Below are positions 14,890-23,387 of a DNA stretch of 64,000 nucleotides, piece by piece. Origin of the DNA: Streptomyces sp. NRRL B-1347 (GTDB taxonomy: Bacteria > Actinomycetota > Actinomycetes > Streptomycetales > Streptomycetaceae); NCBI RefSeq assembly GCF_000720325.1, contig NZ_JOJM01000037.1, forward strand, positions 69,924-133,923. The letters are read 5' to 3'. Position 1 is the first letter of the stretch. Every line of letters starts with the position of its first letter. The translations under genes and the position numbers were made by a program. The notes under the pieces are model-generated. The model worked only from the letters and a program-made list of their open reading frames with translations. It searched no databases and was not told where the DNA came from.

Positions 14890-17800
14890 GGCTGGTTGAC
14901 TCCCCTGGCTGTGCGGACGGTTCGGGTGGTCGCAGGTGGGCCGTGGTGGTGGCGCGGCTGTCGTCGGCGGGGCGGTGCGCGTCGGTGAGCGCCCAGGTTC
15001 TGAGCCCGGCGTCGCCCGCGATGTGCAGGTAGTGGCCGTCGGCGGAGAAGGCCAGGGTGACGGGGGTGTCCGGGTAGCGCAGGCGGGCCCAGTCGCCGCG
15101 GCCGTGCGTCCTGCCGACCCAGACCTGTCCGTCGACCGACGCGGCCGCGAGGAGGGCGCCGTCATCCGACAACGCTACGGACCTGACCCGCTGGACGCCG
15201 GCCGGCACGATCGGCCCGGATCCCCGGAGGAATCGGCAGAATCCGGAGTCCTCAGAGCTGCCGCCACCGACGAGGACGTCCTTGTGCGGTCCGTAGGCCA
15301 GGGATCGGATCTGTGCCGGCAGCGGAGGCGACGTCCATCGGCTCCCGTTCCCGAGGTCGACGACCCATGCCACACCCTGGAGTCCTCCAGCCCCACCCAG
15401 CACGGCTTCCTGACCGTCGGCACGAACCGCGAGCACGGTCGGGTGGCGTGGGAACTCACCGACCACCCGGTCCCGCGCACCGTCCCCATCGACGATCCGC
15501 ACGGTGCCGTCCCCGCACAGCACCACGACCTCACCCCCACCCGGCAGTTGCGCGAGCCCGAGCACCGCCGCGGGCTGCTCGGCGACGAGCGTCAGTCGCG
15601 CCGACGCGCCTCCCTCCGTCGAGGCGGCCAGCACGCACACGCCGTGTTCGTACCCCTCGGCCCCGGACACCCCGAAGACAGGCCACGTCCCCGGGCAGGT
15701 CCACGCCGCCGACAAGACGCGGCCGCGGATGCGGAGTTCGGCCCGGCTCTCGCCGGTGAAGGTGTCGAGGAGCCGGAGCACCGAGTCCTCGGTCCCTTCC
15801 CGTACGGCCACGGCCAGGTGGCGGCCGTCGGGACCGACCGCCAGAGCCGTGGCCGCGCCCGGCCAGTGCCGGACTTCCCGGGGGTGCGGCAGGAGATCGT
15901 CGGGGCTTGCCGGGCGCAGGGCCGTCGCAAGCCAGGTGCCCGAGTACAGGGTGCCGCCGGGCCAGACGTGGTGCTGCTCGATCCGGCCCTCCGTACGCGC
16001 GTACAGGTCGAAGAGGCTGTTGTCGGCGAGGCGGACCCGGGCCAGTGCGGCATCGGCGCGATACGCGGCTCCCCTGGAGGCGAACCAGCGCACCAGGGTC
16101 GCCCGGCCCCCCGGCACGGTCCAGGACAGGGGCTCGCGCAGTGAGGACGGGCCGTCGTTGGTGACCCGCCGCTCCGGGATCCCCTCGGCCCAGGTCACGG
16201 CCCCCTCCACGACGGCGAGCACCGGGTCAAGGGCGGAGCGCACGGGCACGCGGGCGCCCAGCCGCCGCTCCAGGTAGGGCCGTACCGACGGCATCTGGGT
16301 GCTTCCGCCGACCAGCAGGACATCGACGTCCTTGGGGTCCACGCCCGTCTCGGCCATCAGGGTGCGGCAGCAGGCGACGGAGTCGGCGAGCAGCTCCTCG
16401 GTGAGCTGTCCCAGGCGTTTGCGGCTCAGGCTCTGCGGCGGCATCCCGGGGACGACGTTTTCCACCGGGCTGTCCTCGGCCGCCAGGCTGTGCTTGAGGC
16501 GGATGGCCGCGCGGAGTGTGAGCTGGGCCAACTGTGCGCGACGCTCGGCCTCTTCGGAGGCGGCTGCTTCAGAGGCGGCTGCTTCGGGGGCGGCGCCTTC
16601 AGGGGCGGCCCTTTCGGGGGCGGTCCGCAGCCAGTCCTCCATGGCAGGAGCCAGGTCCTGGACGATCGCGGCGTCGATGTCCCGCCCGCCGTGGCCGTCG
16701 GCGAGGCCCGCGGTGGCCAGGAGGGTGTGGCCGGTGTCGCCGATGCGTACGAGCGCCGCGTCGAAGGTTCCGCCGCCGAGGTCGTAGACGAGCACGGTGG
16801 TGCCGGGGGGCCAGGGCCCGCCGTCCGACGGTGCGAGGGCCGCGGCCACGGGCTCTTCGAGGAGTTCGACGTCGTGGAAACCGGCTCGTTCGCCCGCGCG
16901 GATCATCGCGTCCCGCCGTCGCCCGGCGGTCCGCGCGGGGACCGTGACGAGGAGGCGGGAGGGGGCGCCGCCGGGGAAGTGCTCCGTGTGGCGGCGGAAC
17001 GCGGCGAGGACGGCCACCGCGAGGTCCTCCGCCGTGTGCGCGCCGCCGGGGCCGCGCAGGATCGGAACGGGGCTGCCGATCTCGGGTTTGAACTCGGTGC
17101 GGAAGTGGTGCGGGCCGCCCGCTCTACGGGCCTCCGCCACGGAGCCGACGAGCAGCCGCCCGTCGTCGTACACCGAGGTGGGCCACCAGTCCCGCCCGCT
17201 GCCGGGCTCTTTCAGAAGGCGCGTCCTGCCCCGGCTGAGCAGGATCGCGGACGAGGTGGTCGTACCCAGGTCGACGATCAATACCGGCTCGTCGGCGGAG
17301 CGGCCGTCGCCGACGGCTCCGGGGCCGTCGGTGCTCAGGAGGTCGAGAGGGGAATCGGGGTCCACCGGATTCCGTTCCTCGTGCGGGTCGGTGTCGCAGG
17401 GCTCGGCCCCCTCCCCCACGATCGCCCGCGCCTGTCGCAGCCGGTGGTACATCTCGTCGTAGCGGCGTTTGAGGACCTGGGCCAGGGCTCTGCCACCGGG
17501 CTCCTGTGCGTACTGGGGGCCGTTCCAGTGGGCGAGGCGGTCCAGCGCGGTGCGCTCCAGCTCGGCCAGGCCGGTCTCGGGCGGGAGGCCGAGGCGTGCC
17601 GCCACCGGGGTCCCGTGTTCGCCGGTGGCGCGTTCCAGCTCGCGTGCGTCGCTCTCGGAGAACGGTATGCGACCGGTGTAGTGCCGCAGCAGGAGGTCGA
17701 ACTCCGCGAAGGCGGGTTCGGAGTGCTCCAGTCCCGTGACCGCTTCCACGGCGCGGCCGACCAGGTCACGGTCCCGGTCGGACGCGTCCGGTGCGAGCAG

Positions 17801-18970
17801 CGCCGGGATGCCGCGTATCTCCTCGATTACCCTGGCCGTCTTGATCAGACCGCTGCGGGCGGCGAACCGCTCCGTCAGCTCCCGGCGCAGGGCGGTGATG
17901 CCGCTGCGTTCTTCGAGTTCACGGCGCAGCACGGTGGGCCGGTCCACGCCGTCCCGCAGCAGACGGCAGGCCAGGGACACGCCGTACGGGGTGAAGAGCG
18001 CGGCCAGGCGCCGCCGCCGGTCCGCGGACAGCGGCAGATCAGTGGCGGCCACGAAGCCGGACAGATGGCCGAGCCTCAGGTCCAGTGCGTCCGGCTGTAC
18101 GTGCGCGAGGGCGTGCAGCGCCTCGAAGTCGTCCTCGTGGTCGAACGCCGCGGCGCCCGCCGCCAGCAGGCTGCAGACGGGGCGTACGTCGTGGAACATG
18201 CGGGCGGTGTGCGCGGCGGCCATGATGCGGCGGGCGTGCTTGCGTGCGGTGTCGCGGGGGTCCCGCACCGGCTGCCCGATCTCGCCGGGCCAGAGCAGCT
18301 CCACCTTCGTGAGGACGCCGATGGAGGTGACGGGGGTCGGGGAGAATCCGGTGCCGTCGGCGTCGTGGAACCGGCGCAGCACGTCGGCGTCGGGCGCGGT
18401 GACGTCGCTGTTGAGGACGGCGATCACGGCGTCGGCGCTGCGGAGCCGGGCCGCCGACGAGGCCGTCACCGACGCCTGGTCGACACCGACGGCGCGCATC
18501 GCCTCCTGAGTGTCCCGCGCGTAGGGCGAGTCGAACCCGGGTGTGTCGACGAGGTCGAACTGCCGTAGGCAGGTGTGCGGTCCGAACACCTCGACGAAGT
18601 CCACGGGGCGTGGCACCGCCGGTTGGTGGCCGCGGGCGGTGAACTCGTCGATCCGGCCCAGGCCCTCCAGATGTGTGGGCGGCCCCTCCTTGTAGTGGAC
18701 GGTCAGGGCCGTACGGTCCCCGTGGCGCAGCACGCTGACCACCAGGGTGAGCGGTGCGCTGCCGGTCAGCGCGACCGGGGCGCCGACGAGTGCGTTGACC
18801 AGGGTGGATTTGCCGGAGCTGACCCGTCCGGCGACCGCGATCCGCAGCGGGGCGGTCAGCTTGGGCACCTGGGCTTCGAGCGTCGCGCGGGCGCTTCGCG
18901 TGGCCGTGCTGACGGGGATCCTGGCGAGCGCGTCGCGCACGGCTCGCTCGGCTCTGTGCCGAAGGGTCAT
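14879..18970 (-). CDS. Dynamin-like GTPase - Hsp70 ATPase - beta-propeller fusion
   Basis: 1,363 residues in one uninterrupted frame. Residues of about 40-330 are a dynamin-type GTPase: G1 AGRVSSGKST, G3 VDTPGFDS, G4 LTKVE. A helical stretch follows to about 540. Residues of about 560-960 are a full Hsp70 ATPase: VDLGTTTSSAIL, YDLGGGTFDAALV, VLLVGGSTQMPS. Residues of about 1040-1340 form a WD40-like propeller with repeats such as ALAVGPDGRHLAVAV, VALSDDGALLAAASVDGQVW and TLAFSADGHYLHIAG, in place of the DnaK substrate domain. A GTG at 17365 (residue 536) with GAGGAA upstream could start a separate Hsp70, but no stop codon divides the two parts. The gene follows another dynamin-like GTPase and overlaps the GrpE-like gene by 11 bp. 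Confidence 0.8.
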   Translation of the reverse strand: MTLRHRAERAVRDALARIPVSTATRSARATLEAQVPKLTAPLRIAVAGRVSSGKSTLVNALVGAPVALTGSAPLTLVVSVLRHGDRTALTVHYKEGPPTHLEGLGRIDEFTARGHQPAVPRPVDFVEVFGPHTCLRQFDLVDTPGFDSPYARDTQEAMRAVGVDQASVTASSAARLRSADAVIAVLNSDVTAPDADVLRRFHDADGTGFSPTPVTSIGVLTKVELLWPGEIGQPVRDPRDTARKHARRIMAAAHTARMFHDVRPVCSLLAAGAAAFDHEDDFEALHALAHVQPDALDLRLGHLSGFVAATDLPLSADRRRRLAALFTPYGVSLACRLLRDGVDRPTVLRRELEERSGITALRRELTERFAARSGLIKTARVIEEIRGIPALLAPDASDRDRDLVGRAVEAVTGLEHSEPAFAEFDLLLRHYTGRIPFSESDARELERATGEHGTPVAARLGLPPETGLAELERTALDRLAHWNGPQYAQEPGGRALAQVLKRRYDEMYHRLRQARAIVGEGAEPCDTDPHEERNPVDPDSPLDLLSTDGPGAVGDGRSADEPVLIVDLGTTTSSAILLSRGRTRLLKEPGSGRDWWPTSVYDDGRLLVGSVAEARRAGGPHHFRTEFKPEIGSPVPILRGPGGAHTAEDLAVAVLAAFRRHTEHFPGGAPSRLLVTVPARTAGRRRDAMIRAGERAGFHDVELLEEPVAAALAPSDGGPWPPGTTVLVYDLGGGTFDAALVRIGDTGHTLLATAGLADGHGGRDIDAAIVQDLAPAMEDWLRTAPERAAPEGAAPEAAASEAAASEEAERRAQLAQLTLRAAIRLKHSLAAEDSPVENVVPGMPPQSLSRKRLGQLTEELLADSVACCRTLMAETGVDPKDVDVLLVGGSTQMPSVRPYLERRLGARVPVRSALDPVLAVVEGAVTWAEGIPERRVTNDGPSSLREPLSWTVPGGRATLVRWFASRGAAYRADAALARVRLADNSLFDLYARTEGRIEQHHVWPGGTLYSGTWLATALRPASPDDLLPHPREVRHWPGAATALAVGPDGRHLAVAVREGTEDSVLRLLDTFTGESRAELRIRGRVLSAAWTCPGTWPVFGVSGAEGYEHGVCVLAASTEGGASARLTLVAEQPAAVLGLAQLPGGGEVVVLCGDGTVRIVDGDGARDRVVGEFPRHPTVLAVRADGQEAVLGGAGGLQGVAWVVDLGNGSRWTSPPLPAQIRSLAYGPHKDVLVGGGSSEDSGFCRFLRGSGPIVPAGVQRVRSVALSDDGALLAAASVDGQVWVGRTHGRGDWARLRYPDTPVTLAFSADGHYLHIAGDAGLRTWALTDAHRPADDSRATTTAHLRPPEPSAQPGESTSHDT

Positions 18971-19101
18971 CGGTGCGTCCGTCCGTCCCGTACGTCTGTC
19001 CCTTGTCGTGCCGCTCCGGCATGCGGGCGCCGCGCCCCCGCCGAACAGCCTTGATGCACAGGAGTGTTGTGCCCTCCGGCACCGTCCGGCGGGGGGCCGC
19101 G

Positions 19102-21123
19102 TCAGTCGTCCCAAGCTGCCGCGAGGCGGCCGCGCAGTTCGTCGACGAGCCCGGTGAGGTCGCCTTCGATCCGCTTCAGGCCGTCGCGGCGGGCGGCCAG
19201 CGGCGCGCGGGCCGCGTCGGCGTCGCGGCGGGCCGCTTCCAGTGCCGCGGCCACTTCGGTCCGGGTCGTCTCGCACTCCGCCTGGCGCTGTGCGATCCGG
19301 TCCCGCAGCTCGGCCAGCGCGCGGACCGCGGAGGCGTCGACCAGGTCCTGCACGGCCTCGTGCAGGAAGTCCCGCTGCTGTGCCTCCCAGGGCCGGAACA
19401 GCTGGTCGAGGGCGGCGACCTGCTCGGCGTTCGTCGCCTTGCGCAGGTCCCGGACCTCGCCGACGAAGGCCATGACGGCGCCGACCAGACCGCCGACGAC
19501 GCGCCCCGCCACGACGCCCGGGGACGGCTCGCGCGAGGCCCCGTCCCACGACACCGACTGGACGACGCCCTTCACCACCTTGACCGTACGACTGCCGCCC
19601 GGGAGCGCCAGCTGCACGGCCTGGTCCCAGGCGATCGCGCCGACCAGGCCGCCTCTGGTGACGCCGAGCCGCGCCCCGCGCGCGGCGGCCTCGAAGGCTT
19701 CCGTCAGGCTGCTCACCGCGCTCGGCGTGGCCGTCGCCGACGGCGCGGGCACGGTCAGCGGGTCCGGCAGCGGGGGCAGCGGCAGGTCGGCGAACACCGG
19801 GCTCCGCAGCGGGACTCCGCTGCGCTCGGCCACCCCCGCGCACGCCGCGCCCGTCAGCTCGGTCGCCGCCCGCCCCAGCTCGCCCACCAGTACGGCGAGT
19901 TTGCCTGCCAGTTCGTCGAGGACCGCCTGCGGGTCGTCGAGGAACGCGACGTCCGTCCGGTAGCGGGCCCGCAGGTCCCGCCAGGCCTTGGCGAGCGCGG
20001 CGGCCGCGCGGGCCCGTAACGCGGTGGTGACGTCGGTGAAGGCCGTGTCCAGTTCCGTCTGCCAGGCGGCGGAGCCCGCGCCGAGGCGTCCGGCCTCGGC
20101 GAGGCGCGCCGCCGCGGACCCCGCCAGCTCCTCGCGGGTCGCGGTGTCCTGGGCGTCCAGGACCGCGATGGCCTCCTCGACGGGTTCGGTCAGGCCGCGT
20201 ACGACGGCGTCCAGTTCGGCGAGTGCCGCTCCCGCGCGCAGCCGCAGCCGCGCGTGGGCGACGGCCTCCCACAGGCGCGCCTCGAACTCCTCGAAACCGG
20301 TGAGGCTGTCGCCCGGCGGCTGGGCTCCGGTCAGCTGGAGCAGTCGGCTGCGGCTCGACACGGCAAGCACCACGGACCGCTCCTCGATCCCCGCGACCGC
20401 CGACAAGCGGGCGCGCACCTCACGAACCGCCTGTTCCGGATCCGCCGTCTGGTCGGCCTTCGTCACGGCGAACAGAAGCCGCTCCGGGTGCTCTTCGGCG
20501 CCCACCGCGCGGACCACCCGCTCGATGAAGGCGGTCTCGGACGGCAGCGGCGGCCGCATGGCGTCGATGACGTACAGCACGAGATCGGCCTGCGGCAGCA
20601 CGCCCAGGGCCGCGGCCGTGTGGCCGCGGTGCACGCCTCCGATGCCGGGAGTGTCGACGCACACGATGCCGTCGGCGAGTTTGGCGTTGGGCGTGCGGAT
20701 CGAGGCCGTGAGCACGCGCTCGGCGTCCGCCGCGGCCGTGCCGTCCTGCACCTCGGCCTCGCAGATGTAGCGGCGAAGGCCGTCGCGTCCGATGTCGCGC
20801 TCCTCGGTGGCGCCCGCGTCCTGAGCGGCCAGCTCGACCGTGATCGTCTCCCGGTCGGCCCATCGCACCGACGTCAGGACCCGCGTGGCGACGTACGAGT
20901 CGACGGGGAACAGCGTCGCGTCCTCCAGCAGCGCGTTGAGCAGCGACGACTTGCCGCTGCTGAACTCGCCCATGACCACCGCGGTCACCTGCGCCTGCCG
21001 CACCCGCCGTTCGACCTCGTCCAGGCGGGCGACGAGGTCCCGGCGCCCCGCTTCGAGTGCGCACCGCACCACAGCGGGAACGAAAGCCACCATTCGATCT
21101 GCGAAGTCGTCGTTGTCACGCAT
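19102..21123 (-). CDS. Dynamin-family GTPase
   Basis: 673 residues. The G1 motif GEFSSGKSSLLNALL is at about residues 51-65, the Thr-containing switch I near YVATRVLTSVRW, G3 VDTPGIGG near 145 and G4 TKAD near 205. A long helical C-terminal part follows, with a moderately hydrophobic middle (GVVAGRVVGGLVGAVMAFVG) and a coiled-coil end, as in bacterial dynamin-like proteins that bind or remodel membranes. Chosen start ATG 21123 has GGGGGG about 6 bases upstream; a longer open frame exists but crosses the divergent promoter region. First gene of the leftward four-gene operon; 131 bp separate it from the fusion gene. Its divergent neighbours are the CATRA/CHAT genes, suggesting a shared function. 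Confidence 0.85.
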   Translation of the reverse strand: MRDNDDFADRMVAFVPAVVRCALEAGRRDLVARLDEVERRVRQAQVTAVVMGEFSSGKSSLLNALLEDATLFPVDSYVATRVLTSVRWADRETITVELAAQDAGATEERDIGRDGLRRYICEAEVQDGTAAADAERVLTASIRTPNAKLADGIVCVDTPGIGGVHRGHTAAALGVLPQADLVLYVIDAMRPPLPSETAFIERVVRAVGAEEHPERLLFAVTKADQTADPEQAVREVRARLSAVAGIEERSVVLAVSSRSRLLQLTGAQPPGDSLTGFEEFEARLWEAVAHARLRLRAGAALAELDAVVRGLTEPVEEAIAVLDAQDTATREELAGSAAARLAEAGRLGAGSAAWQTELDTAFTDVTTALRARAAAALAKAWRDLRARYRTDVAFLDDPQAVLDELAGKLAVLVGELGRAATELTGAACAGVAERSGVPLRSPVFADLPLPPLPDPLTVPAPSATATPSAVSSLTEAFEAAARGARLGVTRGGLVGAIAWDQAVQLALPGGSRTVKVVKGVVQSVSWDGASREPSPGVVAGRVVGGLVGAVMAFVGEVRDLRKATNAEQVAALDQLFRPWEAQQRDFLHEAVQDLVDASAVRALAELRDRIAQRQAECETTRTEVAAALEAARRDADAARAPLAARRDGLKRIEGDLTGLVDELRGRLAAAWDD

Positions 21124-21231
21124 GGAACGCCCCCCAACGGCGGACCGGGCCGAGGCCGCACACCCCCCACGGGTCGGCCGCCCTGACTCCGCCTTCCCGC
21201 GCAGTCTCGTCCGGATCGATGTGGTTGGCCA

Positions 21232-21257
21232 ATACCCGTCCCCCACACGGGTGAACA
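21232..21257 (-). promoter_or_regulatory. SigB-type promoter candidate for the GTPase/Hsp70 operon
   Basis: On the minus strand GTGT-N16-GGGTAT matches the SigB/SigF-like pattern GNNT-N14-16-GGGTA(C/T), 109 bp before the GTPase start. It overlaps an inverted repeat ACCCGT/ACGGGT (21234-21251) that could be an operator or hairpin. No CIRCE or HAIR heat-shock element was seen in the 273-bp divergent region. Confidence 0.35.
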
Positions 21258-21396
21258 CCACCGCACTCACGCACGCCCTGCCAGCGCTCCGGTAAGCCCT
21301 GGCGACACAGGTTCCGCCGAAGCGGTGTACGGGCCGCGTGCCGTCGAAGACAATCGGCATCCGTTCCTGGGTGGTGGTACGCGGCTGGGGGGCAGC

Positions 21397-21795
21397 GTGG
21401 CTGATACGGCGGCGGGAAACGACTTCGAAGAGGCGGCCCGGCAGGCGGCGTCCGCTCTGGGGCGCATCGCCGAGTGGTCGATGCCCGCGCCGCGGTGGCG
21501 CGCCGTGGCGGCGGCCGTCGAGGCCGTGGGGCAGTCGTGGCGGGCCGGTGACGGTGAGCGGCTGCGCCTCGCGGCGGCCCGACTCGCTCTGGCCGGGCCG
21601 CGTCTTGTGGCCACGCGTCACGAGGACGACCCCCTCGTCCCGGCCCCGGCGGAGGTGCACGAGCGGTCCAACGTATTGATCACGGAGATCTTGAACCGGT
21701 CGCGGTCCTCCGCTCCGGGTTCCGGGGCGGTCGGCGAGGACGGTGCGGACTGTGCGGACGACTCGGACGACGACGAGGACGGGGGCGGCGCGTGA
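21397..21795 (+). CDS. CATRA-system-associated small protein
   Basis: 132-residue helical protein. GTG 21397 is preceded by a GGGGGG Shine-Dalgarno run 3 bases upstream. The pattern L..I..W.MPAPRW..V, then a second helix, then A..LAL.GPR, P......ERSN.LI..IL matches the small partner proteins found in CATRA conflict systems (caspase/TPR-repeat-associated), as I remember that family. The C terminus is highly acidic (DDSDDDEDGGGA). It overlaps the CATRA gene by 4 bp (GTGA), so the two are translationally coupled. Function is inferred from family and context only. Confidence 0.65.
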   Translation: MADTAAGNDFEEAARQAASALGRIAEWSMPAPRWRAVAAAVEAVGQSWRAGDGERLRLAAARLALAGPRLVATRHEDDPLVPAPAEVHERSNVLITEILNRSRSSAPGSGAVGEDGADCADDSDDDEDGGGA

Positions 21796-23300
21796 GCGCC
21801 GTGGTGCGGCGGGCGCTGCTGCTGCACGTCTTCTACGGAGTGGGCCGCGCGGGTCTGGGCGCGCGGGCCGCGCAGGTGCAGCGCGTCTGGGACGACTGCG
21901 GCCGCCTGGGTCTGGACGCGGCCGTGCCGGGCGAGGCGTTGCTCGACGAGGTGCCGGGGATCGACGGGCCCGCGCCGCGCTACCGCGTCCTGGCGGCGCG
22001 GCAGCGGACGGGCGGCGGACTGCGTCAGGCGCTGCTCTTCCAGAGCCATGACGTCGTCGGCGTCACGCTCCTGCTGGCTCCGGAGCACGAGAGCGATGGG
22101 CAGTCGCTGGAGCGGCTGGTGCCGTGGGCCTGCCCGGGAAGTCTGGGGTCCGTCCAGGTGCTGCTCGGGCTCAGTGCCGGTGCGTTGTTCACGGCGGACG
22201 GGGGCGGCGGCGTGGTGCCCGAGGTGGCGGGTGAGGTGGCTGTCCTGTTCCCGGGGAGCCGCCCCGGCGAGCCGCACCGCACCCGGCAGGGCTTCGCGCT
22301 CTGGGAGGCGCCCGGGGGCGGCACCCCGGGGGCGCGGAGGCGTCTCGTGGCGCTCGCCCCGGTCGCGCTGGAGCGCGAGTTGGACGCCTTCGCCTGGCAC
22401 GCCCGGGACCGTCCCGCCCCCTTGACGCGCTACGCGCTGCACGCGGCGAAGCTGCGGTACGAGCGGGCGGTGCTCGACCGGAGCCGTCACGGGGAGCTGC
22501 GCGACCGTGCCGGTGAGGCGGTGCGGCGGGCGTCGGAGGTCACCGCGCGGCTGCTCGGCGGGGACGGGCCCGCGCTGCGCGAGGTCCTCGACGCCCGGGG
22601 CGAACTGGTCGCGTTGAGGACCGACGCGCAAGGGCTGATCGTGGCGGCGTCGAGGCTGCGGATGATGCGCCGCACGGTGGAGATCGCCCTGGACAACCTG
22701 ATGGCGTCCGTGCCCGGGGAGTGCGATCCGCCGCCGGACGCGACGCTGCCGTCCGCGAGCCCGTTCGCCGGTGACCGGCTGCTCGGGGAGCGGCTGCGGC
22801 AGGACGTCGACGACGAGCTGGAGTACCTCCAGGCGGCCGTCGAGGCGTCGGCCGAGGTGTCCCGCGAGGCCCTGGCGGCGGCCGAGGTGCACCTGGCCGA
22901 CCACCGGCAGAGCCTGACGTTGCTGCAGACCTCCTTCATCGGCGCCCTGTTGATGGGTCTCGCCGCCGTGCAGGCCTTCAGCTACCGCGTGCCGATGCCC
23001 GGCCCCGTGCAGGCACCGGTGATCGCCCTGCTCGCCGCGCTCGCCCTGACGCTTCCGGTGACCGTGCTCGCCTGGTCGCGCGGCACCGTGCGGACGGGCT
23101 CGTTCGCCGTGCTGCACCCCGTGCTCCTGGGAGCCGTGGGCGCTTCGGTGGGGTGGCTCGCGGCGACCCTGGTCGCCCGGGGCACCGACGGCGGTGCGCA
23201 ACAGGACCGGTGGTCGCTGGTGGGCGCCGGAGCCGGTGCGGTGGCCGCGGCCGCGGCCGACGTGCTCGGCCGCCGGTGGCGCACGCGGACCAGGACGTGA
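21792..23300 (+). CDS. CATRA conflict-system membrane protein
   Basis: 502 residues. The N-terminal domain (about 5-190) begins LLLHVFYGVGRAG with VQRVWDDCGRLG and RYRVLAARQRTGGGLRQALL, and continues HDVVGVTLLLAPE, the signature I associate with CATRA-N domains. The middle is helical (LTRYALHAAKLRYERAVLDR), and the end carries about four TM segments (LLQTSFIGALLMGLAAVQAF; VIALLAALALTLPVTVLAW; two more by 490). These proteins are described as partners of caspase/CHAT-TPR effectors in NTP-dependent biological conflict systems and are thought to sense or gate the response at the membrane. Start GTG 21792 overlaps the preceding stop. Confidence 0.7.
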   Translation: MSAVVRRALLLHVFYGVGRAGLGARAAQVQRVWDDCGRLGLDAAVPGEALLDEVPGIDGPAPRYRVLAARQRTGGGLRQALLFQSHDVVGVTLLLAPEHESDGQSLERLVPWACPGSLGSVQVLLGLSAGALFTADGGGGVVPEVAGEVAVLFPGSRPGEPHRTRQGFALWEAPGGGTPGARRRLVALAPVALERELDAFAWHARDRPAPLTRYALHAAKLRYERAVLDRSRHGELRDRAGEAVRRASEVTARLLGGDGPALREVLDARGELVALRTDAQGLIVAASRLRMMRRTVEIALDNLMASVPGECDPPPDATLPSASPFAGDRLLGERLRQDVDDELEYLQAAVEASAEVSREALAAAEVHLADHRQSLTLLQTSFIGALLMGLAAVQAFSYRVPMPGPVQAPVIALLAALALTLPVTVLAWSRGTVRTGSFAVLHPVLLGAVGASVGWLAATLVARGTDGGAQQDRWSLVGAGAGAVAAAAADVLGRRWRTRTRT

Positions 23301-23387
23301 GCACCGGCCGCGCACGCAAGGCGGGGCATGAGCTCAAGCCACGTACGCGGGGCGGGACATGAGCACGTACGAGGGGGGGAGAACGGC

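Noticed and set aside
17365..18970. Separate GTPase gene ending before the Hsp70 part
   Set aside because: No stop codon exists between the GTPase and Hsp70 domains in the reading frame; only an internal GTG start is possible.
14879..20272. Single 1,797-residue protein covering the whole open frame up to 20272
   Set aside because: The N-terminal 434 codons are out-of-frame antisense-like Arg/Gly-rich sequence that overlaps the dynamin gene in the same direction; the real start is ATG 18970.
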